A stretch of DNA of 64,000 nucleotides, from positions 2,046,001 to 2,110,000 of the forward strand of contig NZ_FMHY01000002.1 in the NCBI RefSeq assembly GCF_900090225.1, given 5' to 3'. The translations under genes and the position numbers were made by a program. Each line of letters opens with the position of its first letter. Position 1 is the stretch's first letter. Below, one piece after another: positions 9,862 to 24,671 of this stretch. The notes beneath the pieces are model-generated. The model searched no databases. It had not been told where the DNA came from and saw nothing but the letters and a program-made list of their open reading frames with translations. The DNA comes from Micromonospora eburnea. Lineage in GTDB: Bacteria > Actinomycetota > Actinomycetes > Mycobacteriales > Micromonosporaceae.

Positions 9862-9899
9862 ACTAAGCGCATTCCTGCGCTTACCGGTGAGGTGGGTGG

Positions 9900-10685
9900 A
9901 TGGACTTCGACATGTGGATCCGGGCGCTGAAGGCCGCACGTGCGAGTGCGGACGTCTCGCAGGAGCAGCTGGCGAGCCTGGTCAAGTGGAGTCCGTCCAC
10001 CGTCGCGGCGATCGAGACCGGCCGGCGGAGGCCGACCCGGGAATTCGCGATCGCGGCGGACGAGGTCCTGGGGACCGGCGGCCTGCTGGCCGAACTGCTG
10101 GAGGCGGCCGACCGGGAACGTTCGCCGAGCTGGTTCGCCACGTGGCGTTCCTACGAGTCGCAAGCCGCACGGCTGCGCGCCTTCGAGCCCTGTCTGATCC
10201 CGGGGCTGCTCCAGACCGAGGAGTACGCCCGCGCGATCATCTCGGCCGGCGGACTGAACTCGCCGGAAAAGGTCGACGAGTTGGTCAGCGTACGGATGGA
10301 GCGGCAGCAACTGCTGACCCGCGACGATCCGCCGGAACTCGTCGCCATCCTCGACGAGAGCGCGCTGCGTCGGCCGGTCGGCGGCCCTGCGGTGCTGGAT
10401 TCGCAACTCGGGCACCTGCTGGAGCTTGCCCGGCTCCCGCACGTCCGGCTCCACGTCATTCCCAATGATGTCGGCGCGCATGTCGGGCTTGCGAGCGGGT
10501 TCATTCTGGCGGACCTGCCCGGTGACGAGCAGGTGCTGTATCTGGAGACCGCCGCCCGGGGGCAGGTCGTGGACGATCCGGACGCGTTGCGTCTGATTCG
10601 GCGTAAGTGGGATAGCCTGCTGGGTGAAGCTCTCTCCGAGCGGGCCTCGCTGGATCTGATCACGAAGCTGAAGGTGACCCCATGA
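9900..10685 (+). CDS. Xre-family regulator with a C-terminal DUF5753 domain
   Basis: 261 aa. An N-terminal helix-turn-helix covers about residues 5-60 (VSQEQLASLVKWSPSTVAAI and ETGRRRPT). It is followed by the DUF5753 ligand-like domain with the characteristic EPCLIPGLLQTEEYARA near residue 92. Family members are usually paired with a small DUF397 protein, as here (ATGA overlap at 10682-10685), and are described as antitoxin-like or as regulators of development. The start is ATG 9900. It probably binds the palindrome at 9844-9861. It interrupts an otherwise standard aro cluster. Confidence 0.88.
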   Translation: MDFDMWIRALKAARASADVSQEQLASLVKWSPSTVAAIETGRRRPTREFAIAADEVLGTGGLLAELLEAADRERSPSWFATWRSYESQAARLRAFEPCLIPGLLQTEEYARAIISAGGLNSPEKVDELVSVRMERQQLLTRDDPPELVAILDESALRRPVGGPAVLDSQLGHLLELARLPHVRLHVIPNDVGAHVGLASGFILADLPGDEQVLYLETAARGQVVDDPDALRLIRRKWDSLLGEALSERASLDLITKLKVTP

Positions 10686-10876
10686 TCGTCATCGGTGGCC
10701 CTCGCTGGCGGACGTCGACCCGGTCCGCAGATGGCGGTGGCAACTGCGTCGAGGTCGCGGACAACCTGCCGGGTCGGGTGCTGGTCCGCGACAGCAAGGA
10801 TCGGCAGGGGCCCGTGTTGGCCTTCGGTCCCGCGGCCTGGCGCGCATTCCTCGGGTACGCCAAAACCCGCTCGTAG
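10682..10876 (+). CDS. DUF397 small protein
   Basis: 64 aa. It has the typical DUF397 core: WRTSTRSADGGGNCVEVAD, then VLVRDSKD and a C-terminal FGPAAWRAFLGYAK helix. It is translated with the upstream Xre gene through ATGA. In this family the two products work together, and Scr1-type DUF397 proteins have been treated as toxin or antitoxin partners; which role applies here cannot be told. The spacing, overlap and domain pairing are clear. Confidence 0.88.
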   Translation: MIVIGGPRWRTSTRSADGGGNCVEVADNLPGRVLVRDSKDRQGPVLAFGPAAWRAFLGYAKTRS

Positions 10877-10937
10877 CCCGGCCTCGGTGGGAATTTCACG
10901 GCATTGCGCCTGCCGCTGCCTGGAACACGTTGCTTGT

Positions 10938-12733
<1,796 letters not shown>

Positions 12734-12860
12734 TGTTCGGCACGTTTTCGGCCCGTCGCGCCGGTCAGCGGATCAGCGGGGCGCGCAGCGCGGCGGATCG
12801 GGTCTGGCACTACTAGTAGAATTCCTAGGTCTGTCCGCCAATTGATGATCAAGGCAGGAA

Positions 12861-13418
12861 ATGGCCACCACCAACGACCTCAAGAACGGCATGGTACTCA
12901 ACCTCGACGGCGAGCTCTGGGCAGTCGTCGAGTTCCAGCACGTCAAGCCCGGTAAGGGCGGCGCGTTCGTGCGTACCACGCTGAAGAACGTGCTGTCCGG
13001 AAAGGTGGTCGACAAGACCTTCAACGCGGGCACCAAGGTCGAGACCGCGACCGTGGACAAGCGCACCATGCAATACCTGTACGCCGACGGCGAGGATTAC
13101 GTCTTCATGGACCTGGAGACGTTCGACCAGATCACCGTGCCCGGCGGGACCGTCGGCGAGGCGGCCAACTACCTCCTCCCCGAGGCCGAGGCGACCGTCG
13201 CGACCCACGAGGGCGTGCCGCTCTACATCGAGCTGCCGACCTCCGTCGTGCTGGAGGTCACCTACACCGAACCGGGTCTGCAGGGCGACCGGTCGACCGG
13301 CGGCAACAAGCCGGCCACCGTCGAGACCGGCGCGACCGTCCAGGTGCCGCTCTTCATCACCACCGGCGAGAAGATCAAGGTCGACACCCGCGACGGCCGT
13401 TACCTCGGCCGCTCCTGA
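12861..13418 (+). CDS. efp: Elongation factor P
   Basis: 185 aa. It relieves ribosome stalling at polyproline. The N-terminal KOW-like domain carries the tip loop KPGKGGAF with Lys at residue 32, where other bacteria carry a modified Lys or Arg. No modification enzyme is encoded nearby. The two OB domains end in [13 protein letters not shown], the usual C-terminus. A ribosome binding site (aaggcagg, 12850-12857) precedes ATG 12861. The stop shares one base with the nusB start. Confidence 0.97.
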   Translation: MATTNDLKNGMVLNLDGELWAVVEFQHVKPGKGGAFVRTTLKNVLSGKVVDKTFNAGTKVETATVDKRTMQYLYADGEDYVFMDLETFDQITVPGGTVGEAANYLLPEAEATVATHEGVPLYIELPTSVVLEVTYTEPGLQGDRSTGGNKPATVETGATVQVPLFITTGEKIKVDTRDGRYLGRS

Positions 13419-13852
13419 TGGCTGAGGGTCCCAAGCAGCAGATGCCGGCGCGCCGCAAGGCGCGCAAACGGGCACTGGACGTGTTGTTCGAGGCCGACCT
13501 GCGGGACCGGCCGCCGGTCGAGGTGCTGGCCGGCTACCTCGAACGGATCGAGAAGCCCCGCCCGGAGCACCTGGGTTACGCGGTGAGCCTGGTCGAGGGC
13601 GTCGCTGCGCACCTCGACCGGATCGACGAGCTGATCGCCAGCTACGCCGAGGGTTGGACGCTGGACCGGATGCCGACGGTCGACCGCAACCTGGCCCGGA
13701 TCGCCGTGTACGAACTGCTCTACATCGACGAGATCGACGACGCGGTGGCGATCAGTGAGGCCGTCGAGCTGGCCCGGCAGATGTCGACCGACGACTCGCC
13801 GCGCTTCCTCAACGGCATCCTCGGCCGGATCGCCGAGTACGCCACCCGCTGA
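13418..13852 (+). CDS. nusB: Transcription antitermination factor NusB
   Basis: 144 aa. All-helical NusB fold: an N-terminal RRKARKRALDVLFEADL, then the C-terminal region with MPTVDRNLARIAVYELL and FLNGILGRIAEYA. It acts with NusE on boxA RNA in rRNA transcription. ATG 13418 overlaps the efp stop by one base, so the two are co-translated. The gene ends 25 nt before a strong shared terminator. Confidence 0.95.
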   Translation: MAEGPKQQMPARRKARKRALDVLFEADLRDRPPVEVLAGYLERIEKPRPEHLGYAVSLVEGVAAHLDRIDELIASYAEGWTLDRMPTVDRNLARIAVYELLYIDEIDDAVAISEAVELARQMSTDDSPRFLNGILGRIAEYATR

Positions 13853-13877
13853 CCCGGCGTAAGTCGAGTCACACCGA

Positions 13878-13921
13878 CCACGTAAAGGGCCCGTGCCGGA
13901 CGGCACGGGCCCTTTACGTGG
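13878..13921. terminator. Bidirectional terminator between nusB and bldD
   Basis: A perfect 20-bp stem (13878-13897 with 13902-13921) around the 4-nt loop GGAC. It contains CGTAAAGGGCCCGTGCC and its complement. Convergent genes on both sides make a shared terminator the natural reading. Confidence 0.9.
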
Positions 13922-13930
13922 CGACAGCGG

Positions 13931-14419
13931 TCAGTTCGCGAAGAACGCCCGCGGGTCGGCGACCAGCACACCGTGCTCGGTCAGCCGCTCGATCAGGCCC
14001 GACGGCGAGGCGTCGTAGACGATCGCGAGGGCGCGCAGGTCGTCGGCGCGGATGGAGAGCACCCGGCCGTTGTAGTCGCCGCGCTGCTGCTGGATGGCGC
14101 GGGCGTACCGGGCGACGTAGGCCAGTTCCTCGGAGGCGTCGTCGTAGAGGCGCTCCAGGTCCAGCACGATCTTGCTGGTGGGCTCGTGTCGCACCCCGCT
14201 GCCGTCGGGCAGCAGCTCCGAGACGGGAACGCGGTAGAACTCGGCCAGTTCCGCCAGGCGGGACACGGTGACGGCGCGGTCGCCACGCTCGTACGAGCCG
14301 ACCACCACGGCCTTCCACCGCCCGTTCGACTTCTCCTCCACACCCTGCAGGGACAGACCCTGCTGCTGGCGGATGGAGCGCAGGCGGGCGCCCAGCGACT
14401 TGGCGTATTCAGAGGGCAT
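13931..14419 (-). CDS. bldD: BldD-type developmental regulator
   Basis: 162 aa. The N-terminal Xre helix-turn-helix (SLGARLRSIRQQQGLSLQGV, then GSYERGDRAVTV) is nearly that of Streptomyces BldD. The C-terminal domain carries the c-di-GMP signature: RGD at 113-115, eight residues, then RADD at 124-127. The Streptomyces second motif is RQDD, so one residue differs (Gln to Ala). BldD dimers held by tetrameric c-di-GMP repress sporulation genes. It is convergent with nusB and divergent from pyrR. A possible autoregulatory site lies at 14432-14452. Confidence 0.93.
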   Translation of the reverse strand: MPSEYAKSLGARLRSIRQQQGLSLQGVEEKSNGRWKAVVVGSYERGDRAVTVSRLAELAEFYRVPVSELLPDGSGVRHEPTSKIVLDLERLYDDASEELAYVARYARAIQQQRGDYNGRVLSIRADDLRALAIVYDASPSGLIERLTEHGVLVADPRAFFAN

Positions 14420-14431
14420 TCGGACACTCCC

Positions 14432-14452
14432 AGTGCTGCTCGGGGTTCACCC
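14432..14452. promoter_or_regulatory. Possible BldD autoregulatory box
   Basis: AGTG-C...TTCACC lies 13-33 nt upstream of the bldD start. It resembles the AGTGA-n-TCACC consensus known for BldD, with one mismatch in the left half (AGTGC). BldD represses its own gene in Streptomyces. Matched by eye only. Confidence 0.3.
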
Positions 14453-14671
14453 AGCTATCGCTACGGAGCGTGACGGTACGGGGATTGCGACACCTGGTCA
14501 AGTGCCGTGACCTTACCGTTGGGGAGCCTGGGGGAGGTTATCCGCATTTCTGCCATCCTGACCCCGGGGTCAGTGCCGGCGGAGGTCGGCCCGGTGACCG
14601 CTGGTAACGTGGCGTGAAGCCCCGGTACGGCCCCACGCGGCCACACCGGAAATCCAGACATCCTTTAACGA

Positions 14672-14690
14672 CCCGTCCCGTGAGGCGGGG
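14672..14690 (+). promoter_or_regulatory. PyrR-type RNA binding loop next to the pyrR ribosome binding site
   Basis: TCCCGTGAGGC (14676-14686) fits the PyrR recognition sequence UCC-N-G-N-GAGG-Y. It is flanked by CCCG and CGGG, which close a stem. The Shine-Dalgarno aaggagg (14691-14697) follows directly, so bound PyrR would hide it. This fits translational control of the pyr operon rather than an antiterminator switch. Confidence 0.65.
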
Positions 14691-14703
14691 AAGGAGGTCC
14701 GCC

Positions 14704-15288
14704 GTGGCCTACCCACCGGCTGCCCAATCGTCGCCGCCGCGACAACCCTCGGTGAAGGTGATCCTCGCCGCAGCGGACGTGTCGCGGGTGGTCGACCGCA
14801 TCGCCCACCAGATCCTGGAGAAGACCCAGGGTGCCGCCGACACCGTCCTGCTCGGCATACCCACCCGCGGCGTCCCGCTGGCGAGGCGCCTCGCCGCCCG
14901 GATCAGCACCTTCGAGGACGTGACCGTCCCGGTCGGCGTGCTCGACATCACCCTCTACCGCGACGACCTGCGCCGGCAGGCCACCCGCGCGGTCGGCCCC
15001 ACCGAACTGCCCAGCGGCGGGATCGACGGCAGCCGGGTGATCCTGGTCGACGACGTGCTCTTCTCCGGTCGTACCGTGCGGGCCGCCCTCGACGCGCTCA
15101 GCGACGTCGGGCGGCCGGCCTCCGTGCAACTCGCCGTCCTGGTCGACCGCGGCCACCGCCAGTTGCCGATCCGCGCCGACTACGTCGGCAAGAACATCCC
15201 CACCGCGCTGGCCGAGAACGTCAAGGTCACCCTCGCCGAGACCGACGGCGTCGACGAGGTCCGGCTGTACCCAGGAGCCGCCGCATGA
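14704..15288 (+). CDS. pyrR: PyrR pyrimidine operon regulator / uracil phosphoribosyltransferase
   Basis: 194 aa from GTG 14704, chosen because aaggagg sits 6 nt before it; the frame is open further upstream but is not PyrR-like. The PRPP-binding motif [21 protein letters not shown] is near residue 113, and [14 protein letters not shown] near 53 matches the family. It binds pyr mRNA with UMP and also has phosphoribosyltransferase activity in the family. It leads the operon; the stop overlaps pyrB (ATGA). Confidence 0.95.
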   Translation: MAYPPAAQSSPPRQPSVKVILAAADVSRVVDRIAHQILEKTQGAADTVLLGIPTRGVPLARRLAARISTFEDVTVPVGVLDITLYRDDLRRQATRAVGPTELPSGGIDGSRVILVDDVLFSGRTVRAALDALSDVGRPASVQLAVLVDRGHRQLPIRADYVGKNIPTALAENVKVTLAETDGVDEVRLYPGAAA

Positions 15289-16211
15289 TCAGGCACCTGC
15301 TCTCCGGGGCCGACCTGGACGCCGCCACCGCCACCCAGATCCTGGACACCGCGGCCGAGATGGCCACCGTCGCCGGCCGCGAGGTCAAGAAGCTGCCCGC
15401 GCTGCGTGGACGGACCGTGGTGAACCTCTTTTACGAGGACTCCACCCGGACCAGGATCTCGTTCGAGGCGGCCGCCAAGCGACTCAGCGCCGATGTGATC
15501 AACTTTTCCGCGAAGGGCTCCAGCGTCGCCAAGGGCGAGAGCCTGAAGGACACCGCGCTGACCCTCCAGGCGATGGGGGCCGACGCGGTGGTCGTCCGGC
15601 ACCCCGCCTCCGGCGCCCCGCACCGGCTGGCCAACTGGGTGGACGGGTCCGTGGTCAACGCCGGCGACGGCACCCACGAGCACCCCACCCAGGCGCTGCT
15701 CGACGCGTACACGATGCGCTCCCGGCTGGGCCGCCTCGCCGGCCTGCACGTGGCGATCGTCGGCGACGTGCTGCACTCCCGGGTGGCCCGCTCCAACGTG
15801 CTGCTGCTGTCCACCCTCGGCGCCAAGGTCACCCTGGTCGGCCCGCCCACCCTCATCCCGGTCGACATTCCCCAGGCGCTCGCGCCGGGCACCGATGTCT
15901 CGTACGACCTCGACGCCGTTCTACCAGGTGTGGACGTGGTGATGATGCTGCGGGTGCAGCGGGAGCGGATGAACGACTCCTACTTCCCCTCGGCCCGCGA
16001 GTACGCCCGCCGTTTCGGGCTGGACGGGCCGCGCCTGCGCCGGCTGCCCGAGCACGCGATCGTCATGCACCCCGGCCCGATGAACCGGGGCATGGAGATC
16101 ACGCCCGAGGTCGCCGACTCGCCCCGCTCCACCATCGTCGAACAGGTCGCCAACGGGGTCTCCGTGCGGATGGCCGTGCTCTACCTGCTGCTCGGAGGGA
16201 ACAACCGGTGA
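15285..16211 (+). CDS. pyrB: Aspartate carbamoyltransferase catalytic subunit
   Basis: 308 aa. It joins carbamoyl phosphate and aspartate. The carbamoyl-phosphate motif [10 protein letters not shown] is at about residues 52-61, with STRT at 53-56. [11 protein letters not shown] and HPTQALLD follow, and the aspartate loop contains RVQRERM. No pyrI is present, as usual in this group. It overlaps both neighbours (ATGA with pyrR, GTGA with pyrC). Confidence 0.97.
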   Translation: MIRHLLSGADLDAATATQILDTAAEMATVAGREVKKLPALRGRTVVNLFYEDSTRTRISFEAAAKRLSADVINFSAKGSSVAKGESLKDTALTLQAMGADAVVVRHPASGAPHRLANWVDGSVVNAGDGTHEHPTQALLDAYTMRSRLGRLAGLHVAIVGDVLHSRVARSNVLLLSTLGAKVTLVGPPTLIPVDIPQALAPGTDVSYDLDAVLPGVDVVMMLRVQRERMNDSYFPSAREYARRFGLDGPRLRRLPEHAIVMHPGPMNRGMEITPEVADSPRSTIVEQVANGVSVRMAVLYLLLGGNNR

Positions 16212-17485
16212 CCGCGTACCTGATCAAGAACGTCAGCGTGGTGGGTGGCGAGCCGACCGACCTGCTGATCCGCGACGGCGTCGTGGCCGAGACCGGTGCG
16301 GGGCTGACCGCGCCGGACGCCACGGTGCTCGACGCCACCGGCCTGGTCGCCCTGCCCGGCCTGGTCGACCTGCACACCCACCTGCGCGAACCCGGCCGGG
16401 AGGACGCCGAGACCGTCGAGTCCGGCTCCCGGGCGGCGGCGCTCGGCGGCTACACCGCGGTCTGTGCGATGGCCAACACCTCGCCGGTCGCCGACACCGC
16501 CGGGGTGGTCGAACAGGTGTGGCGGCTCGGCCGGGAGGCCGGGCTGGTCGACGTGCAGCCGATCGGCGCGGTCACCGTCGGCCTGGCCGGCGAGCGCCTC
16601 GCCGAGCTGGGCGCGATGGCCGACTCGGCGGCCCGGGTGCGGATCTTCTCCGACGACGGGCACTGCGTCGCCGACCCGATGCTGATGCGCCGGGCCCTGG
16701 AGTACGTGAAGGCGTTCGACGGGATCATCGCCCAGCACGCCGAGGAGCCCCGGCTCACCGAGGGCGCGCAGATGCACGAGGGCGAGGTCTCCACCCGGCT
16801 CGGCCTGACCGGCTGGCCGGCGGTCGCCGAGGAGGCGATCATCGCCCGGGACGTGCTGCTGGCCGAGCACGTCGGCAGCCGGCTGCACATCTGCCACGTC
16901 TCCACGGCCGGCAGCGTGGCGGTGCTGCGGCACGCCAAGGCGCGCGGGGTGCGGGTGACCGCCGAGGTGACCCCGCACCACCTGCTGCTCACCGACGAGA
17001 GGGCCACGACCTACGACCCGGTCTACAAGGTCAACCCCCCGCTGCGGACCGCGAGCGACGTGGCCGCGCTCCGGGCCGCCCTCGCGGAGGGCGTGATCGA
17101 CATCGTCGCCACCGACCACGCCCCGCACGCCGTGGAGGACAAGGAGTGCGAGTGGGCGTACGCCCGGCCGGGCATGCTCGGCCTGGAGACGGCGCTCTCC
17201 ATCGCGTTGGACGTGCTCGGCCCGCGGTGGGACCTGATCGCCGAGCGGATGTCGCGCACCCCGGCCCGGATCGCCGGGCTGGACGGGCACGGCGTCGACC
17301 CGGCCCCCGGCGTGCCGGCCAACCTGACCCTGGTCGACCCGGCCGCCCGCCGCGTCATCGAGCCGGCGGAACTGGCCAGTCGCAGTCGCAACACCCCGTA
17401 CGCCCGCATGACGCTGCCGGGTCGCATCGTGGCGACCTTCCTGCGCGGCGAGCCGACGGTCCTGGACGGAAAGGCTGTTCGGTGA
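16208..17485 (+). CDS. pyrC: Dihydroorotase
   Basis: 425 aa, class I amidohydrolase type. It closes carbamoyl aspartate to dihydroorotate at a metal centre. Metal ligands are [10 protein letters not shown] near residue 54, [11 protein letters not shown] near 228, and [12 protein letters not shown] near 302 with the catalytic Asp. GTG 16208 overlaps pyrB by 4 nt. Its stop is overlapped by a 20-codon mini-ORF that bridges to carA. Confidence 0.96.
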   Translation: MTAYLIKNVSVVGGEPTDLLIRDGVVAETGAGLTAPDATVLDATGLVALPGLVDLHTHLREPGREDAETVESGSRAAALGGYTAVCAMANTSPVADTAGVVEQVWRLGREAGLVDVQPIGAVTVGLAGERLAELGAMADSAARVRIFSDDGHCVADPMLMRRALEYVKAFDGIIAQHAEEPRLTEGAQMHEGEVSTRLGLTGWPAVAEEAIIARDVLLAEHVGSRLHICHVSTAGSVAVLRHAKARGVRVTAEVTPHHLLLTDERATTYDPVYKVNPPLRTASDVAALRAALAEGVIDIVATDHAPHAVEDKECEWAYARPGMLGLETALSIALDVLGPRWDLIAERMSRTPARIAGLDGHGVDPAPGVPANLTLVDPAARRVIEPAELASRSRNTPYARMTLPGRIVATFLRGEPTVLDGKAVR

Positions 17486-17544
17486 GCGCGAGGAGTGCAG
17501 CGGAGCGGAGCCCCGCAGTCGCGAACGAAAGGCAAACACAGTGA
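17482..17544 (+). CDS. 20-aa bridging mini-ORF between pyrC and carA
   Basis: GTG 17482 overlaps the pyrC stop (GTGA). The TGA at 17542-17544 overlaps the carA GTG at 17541 (again GTGA). The product begins [14 protein letters not shown]. The DNA contains GCAGCGGAGCGGAG, related to the repeat units before ribBA. I doubt the peptide has a function; the frame may simply carry ribosomes across an inserted element. Confidence 0.35.
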   Translation: MSARSAAERSPAVANERQTQ

Positions 17545-18714
17545 CCGCGAAGCGCAGGCCCGCGATCCTCGTACTCGAGGACGGGCGCACGTTCCACGGC
17601 GAGGCGTACGGCAGCGTCGGGGAGACCTTCGGCGAGGCGGTCTTCAACACCGGCATGACCGGCTACCAGGAAACCCTGACCGACCCGTCGTACCACCGCC
17701 AGGTGGTGGTGCAGACCGCGCCGCACATCGGCAACACCGGCGTCAACGGTGAGGACGACGAGTCGTCCCGGATCTGGGTCGCCGGGTACGTGGTCCGCGA
17801 CCCGGCCCGGATCAGCTCCAACTGGCGGGCCACCGGCAGCCTGGCGGACCGGCTCGCCGCCGAGGGCGTGGTCGGCATCAGCGGTGTGGACACCCGGGCG
17901 CTCACCCGCCACCTGCGGGACCGGGGCGCGATGCGGGTCGGCATCTCCAGCGTTGACGACGACCCGCGCGCCCTCCTGGAGCGGGTCCGCCGGTCGCCGC
18001 AGATGGTCGGCGCGGACCTCTCCGCCGAGGTGACCACCGCCGAGCCGTACGTGGTGCAGGCGCAGGGGGAGCACCGGTTCACGGTCGCCGCGCTGGACCT
18101 GGGCATCAAGCGCAACGTGCCGCGCCGACTGGCGGCGCGCGGGGTCACCACCCACGTGCTGCCGGCGACCGCCTCCATCGAGGATCTGCTGGCCACCGGC
18201 GCGGACGCGGTCTTCTTCTCGCCCGGACCGGGCGACCCGGCGACCGCCGACGGTCCGGTCGCGCTGGCCCGGGAGGTGCTGACCCGGCGGATCCCGCTCT
18301 TCGGCATCTGCTTCGGCAGCCAGATCCTCGGCCGGGCGCTCGGCTTCGGCACCTACAAGCTCGGCTACGGCCACCGCGGCATCAACCAGCCGGTGCTCGA
18401 CCGGGTCACCGGCAAGGTCGAGGTGACCAGCCACAACCACGGCTTCGCCGTGCAGGTGCCGGGCGCGCAGGTCGGGGCCGTGGTCCCCGACCAGGTGATC
18501 GACACCGAGTTCGGCGGTGTCCAGGTGTCACACGTCTGCCTCAACGACAACGTGGTCGAGGGGCTGCGGGCCATGGACGTGCCCGCCTTCACCGTCCAGT
18601 ACCACCCGGAGGCAGCGGCCGGCCCGCACGACGCGGACTACCTCTTCGACCGCTTCGCCGAGCTGATCGAGGGCGGTGTCGCCCGCGACCCGAATCACAG
18701 TGAAGGCGGAAAGA

Positions 18715-18722
<8 letters not shown>
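17541..18722 (+). CDS. carA: Carbamoyl-phosphate synthase small (glutaminase) subunit
   Basis: 393 aa. It releases ammonia from glutamine for CarB. The N-terminal CarA domain has [15 protein letters not shown]. The class I amidotransferase domain has the catalytic Cys in [15 protein letters not shown] (near residue 258) and the His/Glu pair in [12 protein letters not shown]. The GTG start is coupled to a mini-ORF; SD-like gaaagg (17527-17532) lies upstream. The end overlaps carB by 8 nt. Confidence 0.96.
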
Positions 18723-22062
<3,340 letters not shown>

Positions 22063-22075
22063 CCCCCGGGCTCCC

Positions 22076-22136
22076 GTCGATCATGAAGTTGTTGCCGGCC
22101 GCTTCGGCGCGTCGTGACAACAACTTCATGATCGAC
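22076..22136. repeat. Perfect 19-bp inverted repeat between carB and pyrD
   Basis: GTCGATCATGAAGTTGTTG (22076-22094) is exactly complementary to 22118-22136, with a 23-nt loop. There is no U-tract, so a classical terminator is unlikely. It is one of four comparable intergenic palindromes in the window. Confidence 0.8.
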
Positions 22137-22162
22137 CCCCGGGGGCGGGGAGGGCGGGCGTG

Positions 22163-23179
22163 ATGTTCGAGCGGGCGGTGCGGCCGTGGTTGTTCCGCGT
22201 GGGGGGCGGGGACGCGGAGGCGGCGCACGAGTGGACGTTGGCGCGGCTCGCCGCGGTGTCCCGGCGGCCGGCCATCCTCGCGGGGATGCGGGCCACCTAC
22301 TTCCGGCGGGCGCCGCGCACCGTGTTCGGGGTGGACTTCCCGAACCCGGTCGGGCTGGCGGCCGGCATGGACAAGAACGGCGTCGCGTTGCCGGCCTGGC
22401 CGGCGCTGGGCTTCGGTTTCGTCGAGGTCGGCACGGTCACCGCACACGCCCAGCCGGGCAACCCCCGGCCCCGGCTGTTCCGGCTGCGCGAGAGCGAGGC
22501 CGTGGTCAACCGGATGGGCTTCAACAACGCCGGCGCCGAGGCCCTGGCGGCCCGGCTCGCGGCGCTGCCCCGGCCGATCGGCGTACCGCTGGGCATCTCG
22601 CTCGGCAAGTCCAAGGTGACCCCGCTGGACGAGGCGGTCGAGGACTATCTGGCGTCCTACCGGGCGTTGCGGGGGCACGGGGACTACTTCGCGGTCAACG
22701 TGTCCTCGCCGAACACCCCGGGCCTGCGGTCCCTACAGGACCGGTCCCACCTGGACGCGCTGCTCGCGGCGCTGGTGGGGGAGAAGCCGGTGCTGGTGAA
22801 GATCGCCCCGGACCTCACCGAGCCGGCCATCGCCGAGCTGCTGGAGGTCTGCCTCGACCGCGGCGCGGCCGGGGTGATCGCCACCAACACCACCCTGGCC
22901 CGGGACGGGCTCGCCGTGGCCGACCGGGCGCGGGGTGGGGAGAGCGGCGGCCTGTCCGGCCGTCCGCTGGCCGGGCGTGCCCGTGAGGTGGTCGCCTTCG
23001 TGCAACGGGAGACCGGTGGCCGGCTGCCGGTGATCGGGGTCGGGGGCATCGTCGACCCGGACGACGCCGCTCGGATGTTCGACGCCGGCGCGAGCCTGGT
23101 CCAGCTCTACACCGGGTTCATCTACCGGGGCCCGGCCCTGGTCCGGTCGGTCGCCCGGGCGACCGCCGGGGAGCGTTGA
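22163..23179 (+). CDS. pyrD: Class 2 dihydroorotate dehydrogenase (quinone)
   Basis: 338 aa from ATG 22163; a GTG directly before it (22160) is an alternative. It oxidises dihydroorotate with FMN and passes electrons to quinone at the membrane. The N-terminal helix extension ([21 protein letters not shown]) marks class 2. [27 protein letters not shown] (catalytic Ser) and [20 protein letters not shown] follow. It is separated from carB by a palindrome and from bioA by a GC-rich hairpin. Confidence 0.95.
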   Translation: MFERAVRPWLFRVGGGDAEAAHEWTLARLAAVSRRPAILAGMRATYFRRAPRTVFGVDFPNPVGLAAGMDKNGVALPAWPALGFGFVEVGTVTAHAQPGNPRPRLFRLRESEAVVNRMGFNNAGAEALAARLAALPRPIGVPLGISLGKSKVTPLDEAVEDYLASYRALRGHGDYFAVNVSSPNTPGLRSLQDRSHLDALLAALVGEKPVLVKIAPDLTEPAIAELLEVCLDRGAAGVIATNTTLARDGLAVADRARGGESGGLSGRPLAGRAREVVAFVQRETGGRLPVIGVGGIVDPDDAARMFDAGASLVQLYTGFIYRGPALVRSVARATAGER

Positions 23180-23186
23180 GCGGCGG

Positions 23187-23208
23187 CGGCCCGCCCCGGG
23201 GTGGGCCG
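23187..23208 (+). terminator. GC-rich hairpin after pyrD
   Basis: CGGCCCGCCCC pairs with GGGGTGGGCCG (one G-U pair), starting 8 nt after the pyrD stop. There is no T-run, so it could be a weak terminator or an RNA-stabilising structure. Confidence 0.4.
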
Positions 23209-23234
23209 CGCCACCGCGAGGACAAGGAGAGCGC

Positions 23235-24509
23235 GTGACACCCGAGGAGATCCTCGCCGTCGACCGCCGGCACGTCTGGCACCCGTACGCGGCGCTGCCG
23301 CCGGCCAGCCCGCCGTACGTGGTGGAGAGCGCCGAGGGCGTACGGCTGAGACTGGCCGACGGCCGGGAACTGGTCGACGGGATGTCGTCCTGGTGGGCGG
23401 CGATCCACGGCTACCGCCACCCGGTGCTGGACGCCGCCGTCACCGACCAGCTCGGCCGGATGAGCCACGTGATGTTCGGCGGCCTCACCCACGAGCCCGC
23501 GGTACGCCTGGCCCAAACCCTGGTCGAGCTGGCCCCGGAGGGCCTGGAGCACGTCTTCCTGGCCGACTCGGGCTCGGTCAGCGTCGAGGTCGCGCTGAAG
23601 ATGTGCCTGCAGTACCAGCGGGCCACCGGGCGGCCGGAGCGGCGCCGGCTGGGCACCTGGCGGGGTGGCTACCACGGCGACACGTTCCACCCGATGAGCG
23701 TCTGCGACCCGGAGGGCGGCATGCACCACCTCTGGGGGGACGTGCTGCCCCGGCAGGTCTTCGCGCCGGTGCCGCCGGGCGGCTTCGACACCCCGCCCGA
23801 GCCGGCGTACGAGGCGGCCCTGGTGGAGGCGGTGGAGCGGCACGCCGACGAACTGGCCGCGGTGATCGTGGAGCCGGTGGTGCAGGGCGCCGGCGGGATG
23901 CGTTTCCACCATCCGCACTACCTACGGGTGCTGCGCGAGGTGACCCGGGCGCACGGCATCCTGCTGGTCTTCGACGAGATCGCCACCGGCTTCGGCCGGA
24001 CCGGCGCCATGTTCGCCGCCGAACACGCCGGGGTCACCCCGGACGTGCTCTGCGTCGGCAAGGCGCTCACCGGCGGCTACCTGACCCTGGCCGCCGCGCT
24101 CTGCACCCCCGAGGTCGCCCGTGGCATCTCGGCGGACGGGGTGCTGGCACACGGTCCGACCTTCATGGGCAACCCGCTCGCCTGTGCGGTCGCCAACGCC
24201 TCCCTGGGCCTGCTGCGGGCCGGAAACTGGGCCGGCCGGGTGGCGGAGATCCAGGAGGGGCTGCGGGCCGGCCTGGAGCCGTTGCGCGGCGTCCCCGGCG
24301 TGGCCGACGTACGGGTGCTCGGCGCGATCGGTGTGGTCCAGCTCGACCACGAGGTGGACCTGCCCCGGGCGACCGCCGCCGCGGTCGCGCAGGGCGTGTG
24401 GCTGCGGCCGTTCCGCGACCTCGTCTACACCATGCCGCCGTACGTCACCGATCCGGCGGACGTGGCGCGGATCGTCGCCGGCGTCGAGGCGGCGGTCAAG
24501 GCCGGCTGA
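23235..24509 (+). CDS. bioA: Adenosylmethionine-8-amino-7-oxononanoate aminotransferase
   Basis: 424 aa, PLP fold type I class III. It converts KAPA to DAPA in biotin synthesis using S-adenosylmethionine. [14 protein letters not shown] near the N-terminus and [14 protein letters not shown] are BioA hallmarks. [12 protein letters not shown] carries the PLP-binding Asp, and [15 protein letters not shown] carries the Schiff-base Lys. It sits between pyrD and pyrF with no other bio gene in view, an unusual place. GTG 23235 follows aaggag (23224-23229). Confidence 0.93.
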   Translation: MTPEEILAVDRRHVWHPYAALPPASPPYVVESAEGVRLRLADGRELVDGMSSWWAAIHGYRHPVLDAAVTDQLGRMSHVMFGGLTHEPAVRLAQTLVELAPEGLEHVFLADSGSVSVEVALKMCLQYQRATGRPERRRLGTWRGGYHGDTFHPMSVCDPEGGMHHLWGDVLPRQVFAPVPPGGFDTPPEPAYEAALVEAVERHADELAAVIVEPVVQGAGGMRFHHPHYLRVLREVTRAHGILLVFDEIATGFGRTGAMFAAEHAGVTPDVLCVGKALTGGYLTLAAALCTPEVARGISADGVLAHGPTFMGNPLACAVANASLGLLRAGNWAGRVAEIQEGLRAGLEPLRGVPGVADVRVLGAIGVVQLDHEVDLPRATAAAVAQGVWLRPFRDLVYTMPPYVTDPADVARIVAGVEAAVKAG

Positions 24510-24671
24510 GCCGTATCCCGGCCGTTTCTGGCCGCCGGGTCGCCGACCGGGCCGCGCGGGCCGGGGACGGAACGACCGCCCGCACGGGCGGGGCAGGACG
24601 ACGACGGCGTGCCCGGGTACCCGTCGACGCGGACCGCGGCGCGACGCCGCGCGAGGAGAAGGAGAGTCGCG

